The notes beneath the pieces are model-generated. The model had not been told where the DNA came from. It made no database searches and worked only from the letters and a program-made list of their open reading frames with translations. Source: an uncultured bacterium (lineage in GTDB: Bacteria; Cyanobacteriota; Vampirovibrionia; Gastranaerophilales; Gastranaerophilaceae). From it: a stretch of 14,644 bases of DNA. Position numbers and translations under genes: made by a program. How positions within the stretch are numbered: position 1 is the stretch's first letter; each line of letters begins with the position of its first letter. The stretch covers positions 1 to 14,644 of the forward strand of contig USFB01000044.1 of NCBI GenBank assembly GCA_900553895.1. Direction: 5' to 3'. Below are positions 14,507 to 14,644 of this stretch, piece by piece.

Positions 14507-14644
14507 AGAAAAAGCCCTCGTCCTATTAGTATCGTTTGGCTGAAAATGTTGCCACTCTTACACCTGCGACCTATCAACGTTGTAATCTGCAACGGGACTT
14601 ACTAGCTTGTGCTATGAGAGATCTCATCTTACGGTGGGCTTCGT
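14507..14644 (-). rRNA. rrl: 23S ribosomal RNA, 3' end (partial)
   Basis: The minus strand contains the conserved 3' part of 23S rRNA: CGAAGCCCACC, AAGATGAGAT, TTGATAGGTCGCAGGTGTAAG and ACTAATAGGACGAGGGCTT. The gene runs off the window at 14644; the 3' end near 14507 is placed by comparison with the usual distance past GAGGGCTT. No sign of an intervening sequence in this piece. Confidence 0.92.

Overview
The window is AT-rich bacterial DNA with short Shine-Dalgarno-led operons and a densely packed plus-strand block. A type IV pilin-like protein, a two-domain sigma factor, a TPR protein next to dnaA, and a very large protein with EF-hand-like motifs and a calpain-type protease domain all fit a gut Vampirovibrionia/Melainabacteria (Gastranaerophilales-type) genome better than a typical Firmicute. 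This is inference from protein style; no search was possible, and the 16S gene is outside the window.

Layout. Bases 1-311 hold the terminator of an upstream gene and the leader of rny. Bases 312-4789 look like one plus-strand operon of five genes: RNase Y (rny), a YmdB-type metallophosphoesterase, a PHP-domain phosphoesterase/nuclease, a pilin-like protein and a LOG-type nucleotide hydrolase. The first three are an apparent RNA-turnover module. Bases 4803-5554 hold a two-domain sigma-70 factor with its own clear promoter. It converges on a minus-strand block: tRNA-Cys, dnaA, a TPR protein and a D-2-hydroxyacid dehydrogenase, read from 9227 down to 5551. The sigma and dehydrogenase genes share one CTAG as both of their stop codons.

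Bases 9228-10087 are a scarred intergenic region: a remnant of a C5-cytosine DNA methyltransferase lies between tRNA-Cys and tRNA-Arg(UCU), followed by several terminator-like hairpins. Bases 10088-14065 are one continuous reading frame of 1326 codons, broken by a single in-frame TAA at 10682-10684. The N-terminal piece carries EF-hand-like motifs. The C-terminal piece (1096 aa) has a glycine-rich hydrophobic stretch and ends in a calpain (C2) protease domain with a complete Cys-His-Asn triad. The right end is the tail of an rRNA operon on the minus strand: the 3' end of 23S, 5S, and a strong terminator converging on the protease gene.

Most notable are the broken calpain-like gene, the strong ribosome binding site of the PHP gene that faces a TTA instead of a start codon, the altered DNA-contact motif in DnaA, and the methyltransferase relic between the two tRNA genes. 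No CRISPR array, intact mobile element or defence system is visible.
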